From Xylaria sp. FL1777 (Eukaryota; Ascomycota; Sordariomycetes; Xylariales; Xylariaceae), in contig MU400674.1 of assembly GCA_022578965.1 (NCBI GenBank), forward strand, positions 28,784 to 92,783: DNA of 64,000 bases. Direction: 5' to 3'. Below are positions 34,073 through 48,388 of the stretch, in pieces. Positions within the stretch are counted from its first letter, which is position 1. Each line of letters starts with the position of its first letter. The notes beneath the pieces are model-generated. The model was not told where the DNA came from. It ran no database searches and saw nothing but the letters and a program-made list of their open reading frames with translations. Position numbers and translations under genes: made by a program.

Positions 34073-37000
34073 ATTTTAAAGCTTTTTAAAATAAAGTTAT
34101 TTATAATACTTTGTTATATTATAAAATAGCTAAATATTAATTAACTATATAAGCTAGTGCTATTTTTAATAGCTTTTTTTTAAAACAAACTTTAATAATA
34201 AACTAAAAATAAACTTAGCATAAATTATTTTTAGAACTAGGCTTAAGCAAATAATAATTATTTAGTGCTTTAAGTGCTAATACTTAACTGTTATAAACAT
34301 AGATTGCATAGCTTTTAGCTAAAATTAAAGAGCTAAAGCAACAAGTTATATAATAAAAAAATAAAAGCAAACAAGTTGTTTTAAAATTAAAAATAGCTTG
34401 TATTACTTTTATTTTATAATTAAGTAAACAAAAGAACTAAAGAACAACATTTTTAGAAAAACAAAAAAACTTTTTAAACTTTAAAAAACGATTTTATAAC
34501 TTAAGTTAAAAATAAAAACATAAAAATTCTAGTAATAATAATAATTTTTTATTTTCTAGCTTTAATAAAAAGCATAATTAAAAAAAACCTAAATATTAAT
34601 TACATTAAAATTGCTTATATTATTATTAGTGCTACTTATTTAAAAATGCTAATTTTAATTAACTATTAAAGTTTAATTATAACTTTTTTAGCATAGAATT
34701 TATTTATTAATGCTAGCTAAAGTAAGTAAAAAAACTTTAAACTATTTTTAAAAAAGCTAATTAGAAATTTTATTGCAATAAAAACAAGATTTTATATACG
34801 TATAATAATATAAACTAAAACTATAAAAATGTTTATTAATTAGCATTGCAAAAGTTATTAACTTTAGAAAAAAAATAATTTAAAACTAACTAAAAAGTAT
34901 TTTTAAATTAAACTAAAACTTTGCTTAAGCAGTTTGCTTTTTTATAAGCTAACATAAACATATAATTAAAACAAGCAAATTAATAAGCTAACTAGAACTT
35001 AAAACTATTTAATTAATATTTTGCTAGCATTAAACTTTAAAATATTTACTAAAATAAAAGCAAAAAAGCTTTATTATATTACTAAAAACTAAGTATACTA
35101 CTTTAATAAAAGCTAATAAACTATTATAACTTATTGCTAATTATATAAGCTAATATAATTAATGTTATATAATAACGCTAAAAACTAATAACTAAAAAAC
35201 AACGCTTAAACTATAATAAAAAAAAACTAAAGTTAAACATTACTTAAATTACTAATAAATTAACCTTAAATATTAAGCAAAACTAAACTAGTAATTAATA
35301 TATTAATATTAATTATAAAAACAATAATACTAGTTTTAATAGTTAAAACTATTTTTATAAAAGCAATAATTATAATAATAGCTATAATAATAATAACTAA
35401 AGATTTTATAAAAGCAATAATAGTTATAAAAGCTAAAATTAATACTATAAAAGCAATAATAATAAAAGTTATAGCTAGTACTAAAACTAAAAATACATAA
35501 ATAACTAAAATAATAACAATAATATTTATATTTTAGAAAACTATTATATTTTTAAAACTTTTTTAAATTAACTTTAAAATAATAATAAAAATAGTTTAAA
35601 TTTAAACTTTTATAAAAACTTTATTTGCTATAGCTATAAATAACTTAGCTATATTGCTTTTAATTATTTTTAGCTTAAAAATAATAACAATAATAACAAT
35701 AATAAAAATAATAAATTTAGTAGTTATACTAGCTATAATAGTAATACTACTTAAAAATAAACTATTTAAAAAATTCAAATAAATAAAAACTAAAACATAA
35801 ATAAAAAAAACTAAAAATAACAATTAAAGTTTTATATACTTTTTTTATAAAAGCTATAATATTATAACTTAAAAAACAAGTAATAAGCTTAGCATTAATT
35901 ATATTAGCTATAAGTTTTAAGCTAAAGTTATTACTTTATATATTTATTTTATACTGTTTTTATACTTTTTGCATTATTTATTTTATTAGCTTTATAAAAC
36001 TATTTATTAAAACTTATATTAATTTTAATTTATACGTTAAATATAACTATATTAATTTTATTTTTGCTTTTTATTATAAATTGCAGCAAGCATTTTTTTA
36101 TATATTTATATTATAATATGTTACTAAAAGTAGATTTTTTACTTATAAAGCTTATTAAGTTGTTTATAAATTAATTAATAGTTATAATATTATTTGCAGA
36201 ATTAAGCGTGCATATATAGCTATTAACTATAATTATTGCTTTAAAAGCAGCTTTTTTTTATTATTTTAAACTACTTTAAAAAATAAAAAAATTATACTAA
36301 ATTTAAGCATTAATTAATAGTTTTTTAAATTATACTACTTTTAAATAAAAGTATTTAGCTTAATTAAGTTTGCAAAAGCTTACTAAAATTAAGCTTATTG
36401 TTATGCTATTATTTAATTACTTAAATTTATATAGCTTAAAAAGTTAAAAAAAAGCTTTAATTATTTTAATTTTACAATAATTTTAAAAAAGTTTTATAAC
36501 TTATTTAAGTTTTTTAATATTAGTAAAATAAACATATTATTATAATTAAAGCAAAAAAACCTTGCTATTAAGCTAAAAAAAAACGCAGTTATACTTTATT
36601 TTTTTATATATTTATTAGCTTAAAATAAGCTAAAAAAACTACAAAAATAGCTTAATAAAATATTAAAAGCAAAAAAAATTAAAAAGTTTACTAGCTTTAT
36701 TAATGCTTTAATTTTTTTTATACTTAAAAAAAATAAAAATTTATGTTTATATATAAACTATAAAAAACTTAATTAAATTATATATAAAAATTAATATATT
36801 TTATTATTTATTTTAAAACTGCTTAATAAAATTTTAAAAGCTAAAATTTTTAGCAAAATTAACTTTAAAAATGCTTATTATTACTTATGTATTTAAAAAG
36901 AAAATAAATAAAAAATAGCATTTTATATACGTTATAGCTACTATAAATTTTTAGTTATATTTATAAGTTTATTAAATACTTTTATTATTTTTTAAAGTTA

Positions 37001-37419
37001 TATATAAAAAGCACTTAATAATATAATAAATATATTTTGCATTATATATTTTAATAATATGCTTATTTTTTTTTTAAATAAAAATTCTTATATAAAACAT
37101 GTTTAAAATATTATTAAAAAGCTATAAAAAGCAGAACTATATATTAAGCTATTTAAGTATTAATTTTATTAAAAAAAAATTAAATTTTTAAGTTATATTA
37201 TTTTTAGCTAAAAAATTAAAATAGATTTTTTATATATAAATACTATTTAGTAATAGTTTATATTAAATATTTATTAAGCGCTATAATAATTTTTAAAGTT
37301 TTATAACTTTTATTGCTATTTTATAAACAGATATTTTTATATTATTATGCTTTTATTTAAGTATTTAAAAAAAAACGTAATAAAAATAAAAAAAGGTTAA
37401 ATTTTTTTAAATAGTTTTA

Positions 37420-37860
37420 AAAAAAAAGCTTTTAAGAACTTTTAGGATATATTTAAGCAAGCTATTTTTTTTATATATTTTAACCTTAAAAAATAAATAT
37501 TGCTAAAAACTAATTTTTTTAAAGTAGCTTTTGCAGAAAATTTATTTTAGCAAAATAATTAAAGCATTTTTAAACTAATTGCGTTTTATTTTTAAAAGCT
37601 ATTTAAAAAAAAAATGCAATATAGTATGTTTAACTAAAAAATGCTTACAATAATAAATTGCTTTAAATATTAGCAATATTATTTATAAAAAAATAATTTA
37701 TTAATTAAAGTATTAATTAATTATATTAACTTTTAAGCATTTATAAAAATGCTAAAGCTTAATAAAAAGCAAGCTTATTAATGTTTATTATTAGCTTTTT
37801 TTGATTTTATTATTAAATATTAAGCGGGCAAAAAAAACAAAGCTAATTTTTTTTTGCGCT
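37420..37860 (+). pseudogene. Gy1 pol remnant: gypsy RNase H region
   Basis: Translation of the + strand retains the order of a gypsy RNase H domain despite stop codons. From about 37426 it reads KAFKNF*DIFKQAIFF..., then ILLKTNFFKVAFAENLF (the family's ...DAS-A motif with Asp changed to Asn), and at 37800 FDFIIKY*AGKKNKAN, the hallmark FDF-I-YR-GK-N-AD segment. This fixes both family (Ty3/gypsy) and direction. The matching stretch in Gy2 (about 45700-46110) has further Asp-to-Asn changes. No product is expected. Confidence 0.82.
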
Positions 37861-40800
37861 ATTTTAATTATATAGCTATTTTGCTTAATAATATTAATAT
37901 TTTTTTAACGTTAAAAAAAAAAGTTATAGTAGCATAACAAATTAAAGTTTTTAATTTATATTTTAGTGCTTAAGCTAAAGCTTTATATTTTAAAGCTATA
38001 TTTACTAAAAAAGCTTTTTTTATTTAAGCAATTATATGTTTGTATGCATAAATAACTGCAAGCTTAAAAAAATTAAAAAATTTAAAAGCTTTTAAAAAGC
38101 TAAAAAACTTTATTTAAAAGGTTTAAAAAAAAAACCTTAAATGCTATATAATTATAAAACAATTAAAAGCAAAAAAGCTTATAAATCTTTAATAATTAAT
38201 AAAAAAATCTTTAGTTTACTATAAAAACAAAATTTATATTTTTTCTAAAAAAGCTATATATTTTTAACTTATTAAGCTATATTATAATAATTCTTTAGTT
38301 AAACATTTTAATTAAAGCTGCACTTTAGAACTACTATAATAAAAGTTTTATTAAAGCAATATAAAACTAAATGTTAAAAAGTATATATAAAGCTATATAA
38401 TTTGCTTTAAAACTAAAGCAAAATATTACTAAAAATATAATAAACTTAATGCTTTATTAATACTTAATAAACTTATATAAAAGCTATTTATAAACTTTAT
38501 TATAAATTTATTAAAAACTTTTTATAAAAAAAAACTAATTAATATTATTTTTATTATTATAAATAAATTTATTAAGCTTATATATTTATTTTTAGTTAAT
38601 ATTATTATAACTTTAGTTAAGCTAATAGTTTTATTTTATTATAAAATTAAATGTATTTATAATAACTTAAAAAGCATTATTTTTAATAAAAGCTTTATTT
38701 TTATTAGCTAATTTTAGTTTAATTTATGCTATTATTTAAAAGTTAAGCAAAAGCTTTTAATAATATTTTACTTTAAAACTAATAAACAAACAAAACAAAT
38801 AAACTAAATAATTAAAAGCTATTTTAAGTGCTTTATAAATAATAAATAAACTAATTAGCTTTAATTTTTACTTTAAGCTTTTTTTGCTATAAATTTTACT
38901 ATTAATTTTATAACTAAACAATTACTTTTTAAAGCTTTATATAGTTATATGTTAAAATTTCGTTTGTTTATTAAAAATAACTTTACATTAAAAGAAATTT
39001 TAGCTATATAAAAACGTTTTAACAAATTATAAACTATTAAAAATAAAATAACAAAGCAATAGTAAATTATAATTAATAAATATATAAAACATTATAATAA
39101 TAAGTATAAACTTATAACCTTTAAAACTAAAGATTTAATAGCATTATTAACAAAAAATATTAAGTTTAAAAATAAAAAGTTAGCGCTTAAGTTTATTAAA
39201 CTTTTTTAAATTCTTTTTATAGTTAGTTTATAAGCATATTATATTAGTTTTTTAAAATAATATAGCTATTTTTATTTTGTTTTTTTAATTTAGCTGCTTA
39301 AGCTTTAAAAAGCTAAACATAAGTATAGTTTGCTTATGTTAAACCTTAAAAATAAGTTAAAAAAATAAAAAGTTAAAAATATAATAAATAAAATAACTTA
39401 TAATAAAAAAAAATATTATTTTATTAAGTAGAAAAACTAGCTAACTAAGTATAATTAATAGGTATTTATTACTAATATTATAGCTTTTAAAGCAATTAAA
39501 AACTTTAAAAAGTGCTTAAATTATAAAAAAAAAATAAAGCTATTAAGTTAACAAAATAGTATTAATTTATTATTAATTTAGCTATAAACTAAAGCTTAAA
39601 TATATTATATATATTAACTAGTTATTCTTTTGTTTTTAATTATATAATAAAAATTGCATTTATTGCTTTAAGTTTTAAAATACCTGCGTTTTATTAATAA
39701 GCTATATATAAAAATACTATAAATAAGTTATAATATTTTTATAAAAAAGCTTTAAAACATTAATTATTAAACTTTAGAACATTTTTATGTTAAAAAAAGC
39801 TAACTAAATATTTTTATTTATGTTTATTAATAATAGTTAATATAGCTTTATATATATTTTTTTTAAAAAAAATAAAAGCAGCTTTTTAAGCTATATATTT
39901 ATAATTTAAAACTTGCATTTTAAGTGCAATTAAACAAGCATACTGCTAGCATTAAAAATAATTTTAATTTTATTAGAAAACTTTATAAAATTAGTTTAAA
40001 TAAAGCTATTTATAACGCTTATACAAAAAAGCTTAATAGTTTAGCAAGCTAAAAATTTGCGTTTTGCTACTAAGTGCTTATATTTAGCATAATATTTTTG
40101 CATTATTAATTATTAGCTAAACTTTATACAAAATAAAAACAAAACTACTTATTTTTATGTTATTAACTTTATTAATTAATTAAAACTAAGCTTTATAAGT
40201 TAATAAAAAACGCAAAAATGCTTTTAGAAAGTAAAACTGCATAGCTATAAAGTTAACATAATAATTGTTTAAAGTTTTTTAAACAATAGCGCAATTTTTA
40301 TTTATAATAACTTTTTTATAGTTATTCTTTTAAAAAACAAAAAAATAAACAAACTAGTTTAATAACTCTTAAATATATATTATATTAAAATATAATATAG
40401 CAAGCAGTTAACTTATTAATAAAACTAATCTAAAATAAATATAAATTAACTTATAAGCTTATATAAAGTATAGCTATTTATATAGCTTATATAAGCTATT
40501 ATTTCTAAGTTTTTAAATTTGTAAACTATATTTAAAAGCAAGCTATTCTTTAGTTAAAATGCTTTTTTAAAACGCTTAAAACAAAGCTAACATATTAATA
40601 AATCACTTAGAACTATTGCTTTTTTAATAGTTTTATATTTTTTGTTTTTAGCTTTAGTAGTTTATTTATAAAATTTGCAAATAAAAGTTACTATAAAAAC
40701 AAGCTAACGTTTAACTAGCATAAAAACTTTAATATTTATATTAAAATCAAACTTATTTTTTGCGTTGTTTATATTAAAATTACGCAAAATAGCATTTAAA

Positions 40801-41258
40801 TCTTTATTTAGATTTATAAAGTCTAGATTATTTTTATTTTTATTTTTATTCTTTTTTTTTTAACCTATAAAAAGCTTAATAATGTTTACATTTTTATTAA
40901 AATTAAAGCTATTTTAAAAAAAAAACAAACTACTAAAATTTTTATTTCTATTATTAAAATTATTAAACTTTTAGTAAAAAAGTTCATTAAAGTTTTATTT
41001 TATAATAAAATTAAACTTATTTTTAAATAAATTTAGGCATAAAACAAGTTATAATAATTTTCCGCGTTTATATTTATAACTATAGCTTTAACTATAACTA
41101 CGTTTACGTATATTACTTTTAACTACTGCAAGTTTAAGCAGCATAATTATAATGCAAATAATAATTAAAAAAAAAGCAGAAGAAATATAAAATAAGTATA
41201 AAAATAGCAGTAGTAAAATGTATAGCTAAAACTAATTGTTTAACAGTAGCTAAAAAAA

Positions 41259-41288
41259 GAAAAAAAAAAAAAAAAAAAAAAAAAAAAA
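41259..41288. repeat. A-tract in Gy1 3' region
   Basis: About 30 consecutive A with a partly interrupted counterpart in Gy2 near 56889-56917. As both copies carry it, it pre-dates duplication and is part of the element, not a poly(A) tail. Confidence 0.8.
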
Positions 41289-41546
41289 CATACAGCAATA
41301 AAAGTATAAGCACAAAACCTGCTATAAATATAGCATAAAACAAACATAACTTAATACATAAACACAAGCATAAATATATAAATACTTTAACTATTATACT
41401 GCATAAGCATTTTATTTAATATATTATATTTATGCTTAATTACTTTATACTACTTTACTTTACTACTTATACTTAAGATTAATTACTTTAATTAATTTTA
41501 CTTATATATAAGTTAAAAACAACTTAATTAAAAAGAAAAAAGTAGT

Positions 41547-41739
41547 TATTATAACTAAGCTACTTAAATACCTTAGCATATATTACAGGTTATATATATA
41601 TATAAGATATCTTTTTTATACTTATTTTATAAAAGTTTTCTTTTTTTTTTAAGCTTTAGTTTTATTAAATACTTACTATAAAACTAGAGATATATTAACT
41701 ATTATACTTAACCTTTAATGCTTTATACCTCTTATGACA
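41547..41739 (+). repeat. Gy1 3' LTR (193 bp)
   Basis: Ends TTATGACA. The start is TATTATAA where the original TGTCATAA has been changed by transitions on both strands. Preceded directly by the polypurine tract. The next bases, AAAAAGCATAC, resume the family B LTR. Confidence 0.87.
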
Positions 41740-42129
41740 AAAAAGCATACGTAAAAAGAGTTTTATTCGTTAAAAAAATATGTATTTAAACTACTATAAG
41801 GGTTTAATATATAAACTTAATAAATTTAAGCGTTAAGTTTATTAAGCTTTAAACTTAATAAACTTAAGCGTTAAATTTATTAAGCTTTAAACTTAAAATA
41901 ATATAGCGTTAAATTTATTAAAAAAAGCAACGTTTATAAATTACTACTATTGTTTTTTTTGTTTATATAATTATGCATTTTTTATATTAAGTTATTTATT
42001 TAGTTTTTAGCTTTTTAGCTATTAATTTTTTATAACTGCTAAACATTAATATATTTATTACTTTTAAACTTTTAAAACTTTTATTAATATATAGTAATAA
42101 AAATACTTTAAAAACTTTTTTAATGAACT

Positions 42130-42322
42130 TGTTATAACTAAGCTACTTAAGTACTTTAGCACATATTATAAGTTATATATATATATAGGATATTTTTCCT
42201 ATACTTATTTTATAAAAGTTTTTTTTTTTTTTTAAGCTTTAGTTTTGTTAAATATTTACTATAAAACTAAAGATATATTAATTATTATACTTAACTTTTA
42301 ATGCTTTATACTTTTTGTAATA
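42130..42322 (+). repeat. Gy2 5' LTR (193 bp)
   Basis: Begins TGTTATAA (a single C-to-T change from TGTCATAA) and ends at TGTAATA. Same length as the other three LTRs of this family in the window. Confidence 0.87.
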
Positions 42323-45300
42323 ATTTTAAAGCTTTTTAAAATAAAGTTACTTATAATACTTTATTATATTATAAAATAGCTAAATACTAACTAATTACAC
42401 GAGTTAATGCTATTTTTAATAGCTTTTTTTTAAAATAAACTTTAATAATAAACTAAAAATAAACTTAGTACAAATTATTTCTAAAATTAAGCTTAAATAA
42501 ACAATAATTATTTAGTGCTTTAAGTATTAATACTTAACTATTGCAAATATAAATTGCATAGCTTTTAGCTAAAATTAAAAAGCTAAAGCAATAAGTTATG
42601 CAGCAAAAAAATAAAAGCAAACAAGTTGCTTTAAAATTAAAAACAGCTTATATTACTTTTACTTTATAATTAAGTAAACAAAAAAACTAAAAAATAATAT
42701 TTTTAAAAAAACAAGAAAACTTTTTAAACTTTAAAAAACGATTTTGTAACTTAAGTTAAAAATAAAAACATAAAAATTCTAATAATAATAATAATTTTTT
42801 ATTTTTTAGCTTTAATAAAAAGCATAATTAAAAAAAACCTAAATATTAATTACGTTAAAATTGCTTATATTATTATTAGTACTACTTATTTAAAAATGTT
42901 AATTTTAGCTAATTATTAAAGTTTAACTATAACTTTTTTAGTATAAAATTTATTTATTAATGCTAGCTAAAATAAATAAAAAAACTTTAAACTATTTTTA
43001 AAAAAGCTAATTAAAAATTCTATTACAATAAAAACAAAATTTTATATACGCATAATAATATAAACTAAAACTATAAAAATGCTTATTAATTAGCATTATA
43101 AAAGTTATTAATTTTGAAAAAAAAATAATTTAAAACTAACTAAAAAATATTTTTAAACTAAACTAAAACTTTATTTAAGCAGTTTGCTTTTTTATAAGCT
43201 AATATAAATATATAATTAAAACAAGCAAATTAATAAGCTAACTAAAACTTAAAACTATTTAATTAATATTTTGCTAGCATTAAACTTTAAAATGTTTGCT
43301 AAAATAAAAGCAAAAAAGCTTTATTATATTACTAAAAACTAAATATATTATTTTAGCAAAAGCTAATAAACTACTATAATTTACTGCTAATTATATAAGC
43401 TAATATAGTTAATGCTATATAATAACGCTAAAAATTAATAACTAAAAAATAACGTTTAAACTGCAATAAAAAAAAACTAAAGTTAAACATTATTTAAATT
43501 ATTAGTAAATTAACCTTAAATATTAAGCAAAACTAAACTAGTAATTAGTATATTAATATTAGCTATAAAAATAATAATACTAGTTTTAATAGTTAAAACT
43601 ATTTTTACAAAAGTAATAATTATAATAATAGCTATAATAATAATAACTAAAGATTTTATAAAAGCAATAATAGCTATAAAAGCTAAAACTAATACTATAA
43701 AAGTAATAATAATAAAAGTTATAACTAATATTAAAACTAAAAATACATAAATAACTAAAGTAATAATAATAATATTTATATTTTAAAAAACTATTATATT
43801 TTTAAAACTTTTTTAAATTAACCTTAAAATAACAATAAAAATAGTTTAAATTTAAACTTTTATAAAAACTTTATTTGCTATAGCTATAAACAATTTAGCT
43901 ATATTACTTTTAATTGCCTTTAGCTTAAAAATAATAACAATAATAATAATAACAAAAACAATAAATCTAATAGTTATACTAGCTATAATAGTAATATTAC
44001 TTAAAAATAAACCATTTAAAAAATCCAAGTAAATAAAAACTAAAACATAAATAAAAAAAACTAAAAATAGCAATTAAAGTTTTATATACTTTCTTTATAA
44101 AAGCTATAATATTATAACTTAAAAAACAAGTAGTAAGCTTAGCATTAATTATATTAGCTATAAGTTTTAAGCTAAAGTTATTACTTTATATATTTATTTT
44201 ATGCTATTTTTATACTTTTTGCACTATTTATTTTATTAGCTTTATAAAACTATTTATTAAAACCTATGTTAATTTTAATTTATGCGCTAAATATAATTAT
44301 ATTAGTTTTACTTTTGCCTTTTATTATAAATTATAGCAAGCATTTTTTTGTATATTTATATTATAGCATACTATTAAAAGTAGATTTTTTACTTATAAAA
44401 CTTATTAAGTTATTTATAAATTAACTAATAATTGTAGTATTACTTGCAAAATTAAACGTGCATATATAATTATTAACTATAACTATTGCTTTAAAAGCAG
44501 CTTTTTTTTATTATTTTAAATTACTTTAAAAAATAAAAAAATTATATTAAATTTAAATATTAATTAATAGTTTTTTAAATTATATTGCTTTTAAATAAAA
44601 ATACTTAGCTTAACTAAGTTTATAAAAGCTTATTAAAACTAAGCTTACTGCTATACTATTATTTAACTATTTAAACTTATATAGCTTAAAAAATTAAAAA
44701 AAAGCTTTAATTATTTTAATTTTATAACAATTCTAAAAAAGTTTTATAATTTATTTAAGTTTTTTAATATTAGCAAAGTAAACATATTACTATAATTAAA
44801 ACAAAAGAACTTTGCTATTAAACTAAAAAAAACGCAGTTATATTTTATTTTTTTATATATTTATTAGCTTAAAATAAGCTAAAAAAACTATAAAAATAGC
44901 TTAATAAAATATTAAAAGCAAAAAAAATTAAAAAGTTTATTAGTTTTATTAGCGCTTTAATTCTTTTTATACTTAAAAAAAATAAAAGCTTATATTTATA
45001 TATAAACTATAAAAAACTTAATTAAATTACGTATAAAAATTAATACATTTTATTACTTATTTTAAAGCTGCTTAATAAAATCTTAAAAGCTAAAATCTTT
45101 AGCAAAATTAACTTTAAAAACGTTTATTATTACTTATATATTTAAAAAAAAAATAAATAAAAAATAGCGTTTTATATATGCTATAGCTACTATAAATTTC
45201 TAGTTATATTTATAAGTTTATTAAATATTTTTGCTACTTTTTAAAGTTATATATAAAAAGCACTTAATAATATAATAAATATATTTTATATTGTATATTT

Positions 45301-48101
45301 TAATAATATGCTTATTTTTTCTTTAAATAAAAATTCTTATATAAAACATATTTAAAATGTTATTAAAAAGCTATAAAAAGCAAAACTATATGTTAAGTTA
45401 TTTAAGTATTAATTTTATTAAAAAAAAATCAAATTTTTAAGTTATATTATTTTTAGCTAAAAAATTAAAATAAACTTTTTATGTATAAATATTATTTAAT
45501 AATAGCTTATATTAAATACTTATTAAGCGTTATAATAATTTTTAAAGTTTTATAACTTTTATTGCTGTTTTATAAATAGGTATTTTTATATTGCTATGCT
45601 TTTATTTAAGTATTTAAAAAAAAACATAATAAAAACAAAAAAAGGTTAAATTTTGTTAAATAGTTTTAAAAAAAAAGCTTTTAAAAACCTTTAAAATATA
45701 TTTAAGCAAGCTATTTTTTTTATACATTTTAACCTTAAAAAATAAATATTACTAAAAATTAATTCTTTTAAAGTAACTTTTGCAAAAAATTTATTTTAAC
45801 AAAATAATTAAAACATTTTTAAACTAGTTATGTTTTATTTTTAAAAGCTATCTAAAAAAAAAATGCAGTATAGTACGTTTAACTAAAAAATGCTTACAAT
45901 AATAAATTGCTTTAAATACTAGTAGTATTATTTATAAAAAAGCAATTTATTAGTTAAAATATTAATTAATTATATTAACTTTTAAGCATTTATAAAAATG
46001 CTAAAGCTTATTAAAAAGCAAGCTTATTAATATTTATTATTAGCTTTTTTTAACTTTATTATTAAATATTAAGCAAGCAAAAAAAATAAAGCTAATTTTT
46101 TTTTGCGTTGTTTTAATTATATAGCTGTTTTATTTAGTAATATTAACATTTTTTTAACATTAAAAAAAAAAGTTGCAGTAATATAGCAAATTAAAGTTTT
46201 TAATTTATATTTTAGTGCTTAAGCTAAAGTTTTATACTTTAAAGCTATACTTGCTAAAAAAGCTTTTTTTATTTAAGCAGTTATATATTTATGTATATAA
46301 ATAGCTATAAGCTTAAAGAAATTAAAAAATTTAAAAGCTTTTAAAAAGCTAAAAAACTTTATTTAAAAAGTTTAAAAAAAAAACCTTAAATGCTATATAA
46401 TTATAAAGCAATTAAAAGTAAAAAAGCTTATAAATTTTTAATAGTTAATAAAAAAATCTTTAGTTTGCTATAAAAATAAAATCTATATTTTTTTTAAAAA
46501 AGCTATATATTTTTAATTTATTAAGCTATACTATAATAATTTTTTAGCTAAATATTTTAGCTAAAGCTATACTTTAAAACTATTATAACAAAAGTTTTAC
46601 TAAAGCAACATAAAACTAAATATTAAAAAGTATATATAAAGCTATATAATTTACTTTAAAACTAAAGCAAAATATTACTAAAAGTATAATAAATTTAATG
46701 CTTTATTAATACTTAATAAATTTATATAAAAGCTATTTATAAACTTTATTATAAGTTTATTAAAAACCTTTTATAAAAAAAAACTAGTTAATACTATTTT
46801 TATTATTATAAATAAATTTATTAAGCTTATATACTTATTTTTAGTTAATACTACTATAACTTTAGTTAAGCTAGCAGTTTTATTTTATTATAAAATTAAA
46901 TGCATTTATAATAGCTTAAAAAGCATTATTTTTAATAAAAGCTTTATTTTTATTAGCTAATTTTAATTTAATTTATATTATTACTTAAAAGTTAAACAAA
47001 AGCTTTTAATAATATTTTACTTTAGAACTAATAAACAAACAAAACAAATAAACTAAATAATTAAAAGCTATTTTAAATGCTTTATAAATAGTAAACAAAT
47101 TAATTAGCTTTAACTTTTACTTTAAGCTTTTTTTGCTATAAATTTTGCTATTAATTTTATAACTAAACAATTACTTTTTAAAGCTTTATATAGTTATATG
47201 CTAAAATTCTGTTTGTTTATTAAAAACAACTTTATATTAAAAAAAATCTTAGCTATATAAAAACGTTTTAACAAATTATAAACCATTAAAAACAAAATAA
47301 TAAAGCAATAATAAATTATAATTAATAAATATATAAAATATTATAATAATAAGCATAAACTTATAACTTTTAAAACTAAAAACTTAGTAATACTATTTAT
47401 AAAAAATATTAAGTTTAAAAATAAAAAGTTAACGCTTAAGTTTATTAAACCTTTTTAAATTTTTTTTATAGTTAGTTTATAAGCATATTATATTAGTTTT
47501 TTAAAACAATATAGCTATTTTTATTCTGTTTTTTTAATTTAGCTGCTTAAGCCTTAAAAAACTAAACATAAATATAGTTTATTTATACTAAACCTTAAAA
47601 ATAAATTAGAAAAATAAAAAGTTAAAAATATAATAAGTAAAATAACTTATAATAAAGAAAAATATTATTTTATTAAGTAAAAAGGCTAGCTAACTAAATA
47701 TAATTAGTAAATACTTACTATTAATATTATAGCTTTTAAAGCAATTAAAAACTTTAAAAAGCGCTTAAATTATAAAAAAAAAGCAAAGCTATTAAGCTAA
47801 CAAAATAATATTAATTTATTATTAATTTAGCTATAAACTAAAGCTTAAATATATTATATATACTAACTAGTTATTTTTTTGTTTTTAATTATGTAATAAA
47901 AATTGCACTTATTGTTTTAAGTTTTAAAATATTTGCGCTTTACTAATAAGCTACACGTAAAAACGCTACAAACAAGTTATAATATTTTTATAGAAAAGCT
48001 TTAAAACATTAATTATTAAACTTTAAAACATCTTTATATTAAAAAAAGCTAACTAAATACTTTTATTTATGTTTATTAACAATAATTAATATAGCTTTAT
48101 G

Positions 48102-48388
48102 TGTTAAAATAACTGGTTATTAGTTATAACTTCTATGTATAGTATATATAATAGGTTTTGCACGAAGACTACTTTGTGCAAAGGCTATTGCATGAACTGA
48201 GGTAATTTTAGTGTTAGCTTAGCTTGTACGCTAGCAAAATTTTTATACATAAAAGAGAACCTTTGTTTTATACGAACTTTTTTTTTTTTTAAATATATAA
48301 AATATAAACAGCTTACAATATAAAGATTATTATACTTTGTTTTAGTATATATATATTAAATGTATAATTATATAAAGCTTATTTAATA
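48102..48388 (+). repeat. Co1 5' LTR (287 bp)
   Basis: Starts TGTTAAAATAACTGG. Its end reads TTTAATA where the 3' LTR keeps TTTAACA. It retains more G/C (for example GCACGAAGACTAC) than its partner. Confidence 0.9.

Larger units (their letters stand above)
33880..41739 (+). mobile_element. Ty3/gypsy LTR retrotransposon Gy1 (7860 bp), mutated
   Basis: Complete but dead element with 193-bp LTRs. The 5' LTR begins TGTCATAA and the 3' LTR ends TTATGACA, an inverted terminal match; the opposite ends of the two LTRs carry transition-mutated versions. Flanking 5-mers AGAAA / AAAAA fit a target duplication with one G-to-A change. A purine tract (AAAAGAAAAAAGTAG) abuts the 3' LTR, so the element reads on +. 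Internal Pol traces are annotated separately. Stop codons are frequent in every frame. It inserted into the family B LTR. Near-identical to Gy2 along its full length. Confidence 0.88.

Noticed and set aside
35602..35823. A 73-codon minus-strand frame with a near-identical twin at 43852-44073
   Set aside because: The two are the same position in Gy1 and Gy2, antisense to the gypsy coding direction. Their likeness comes from the duplicated elements, not from coding constraint.
41134..41367. A 77-codon minus-strand frame rich in Phe
   Set aside because: The Phe run is the complement of the A-tract in Gy1. It has no domain and lies antisense within a dead element.
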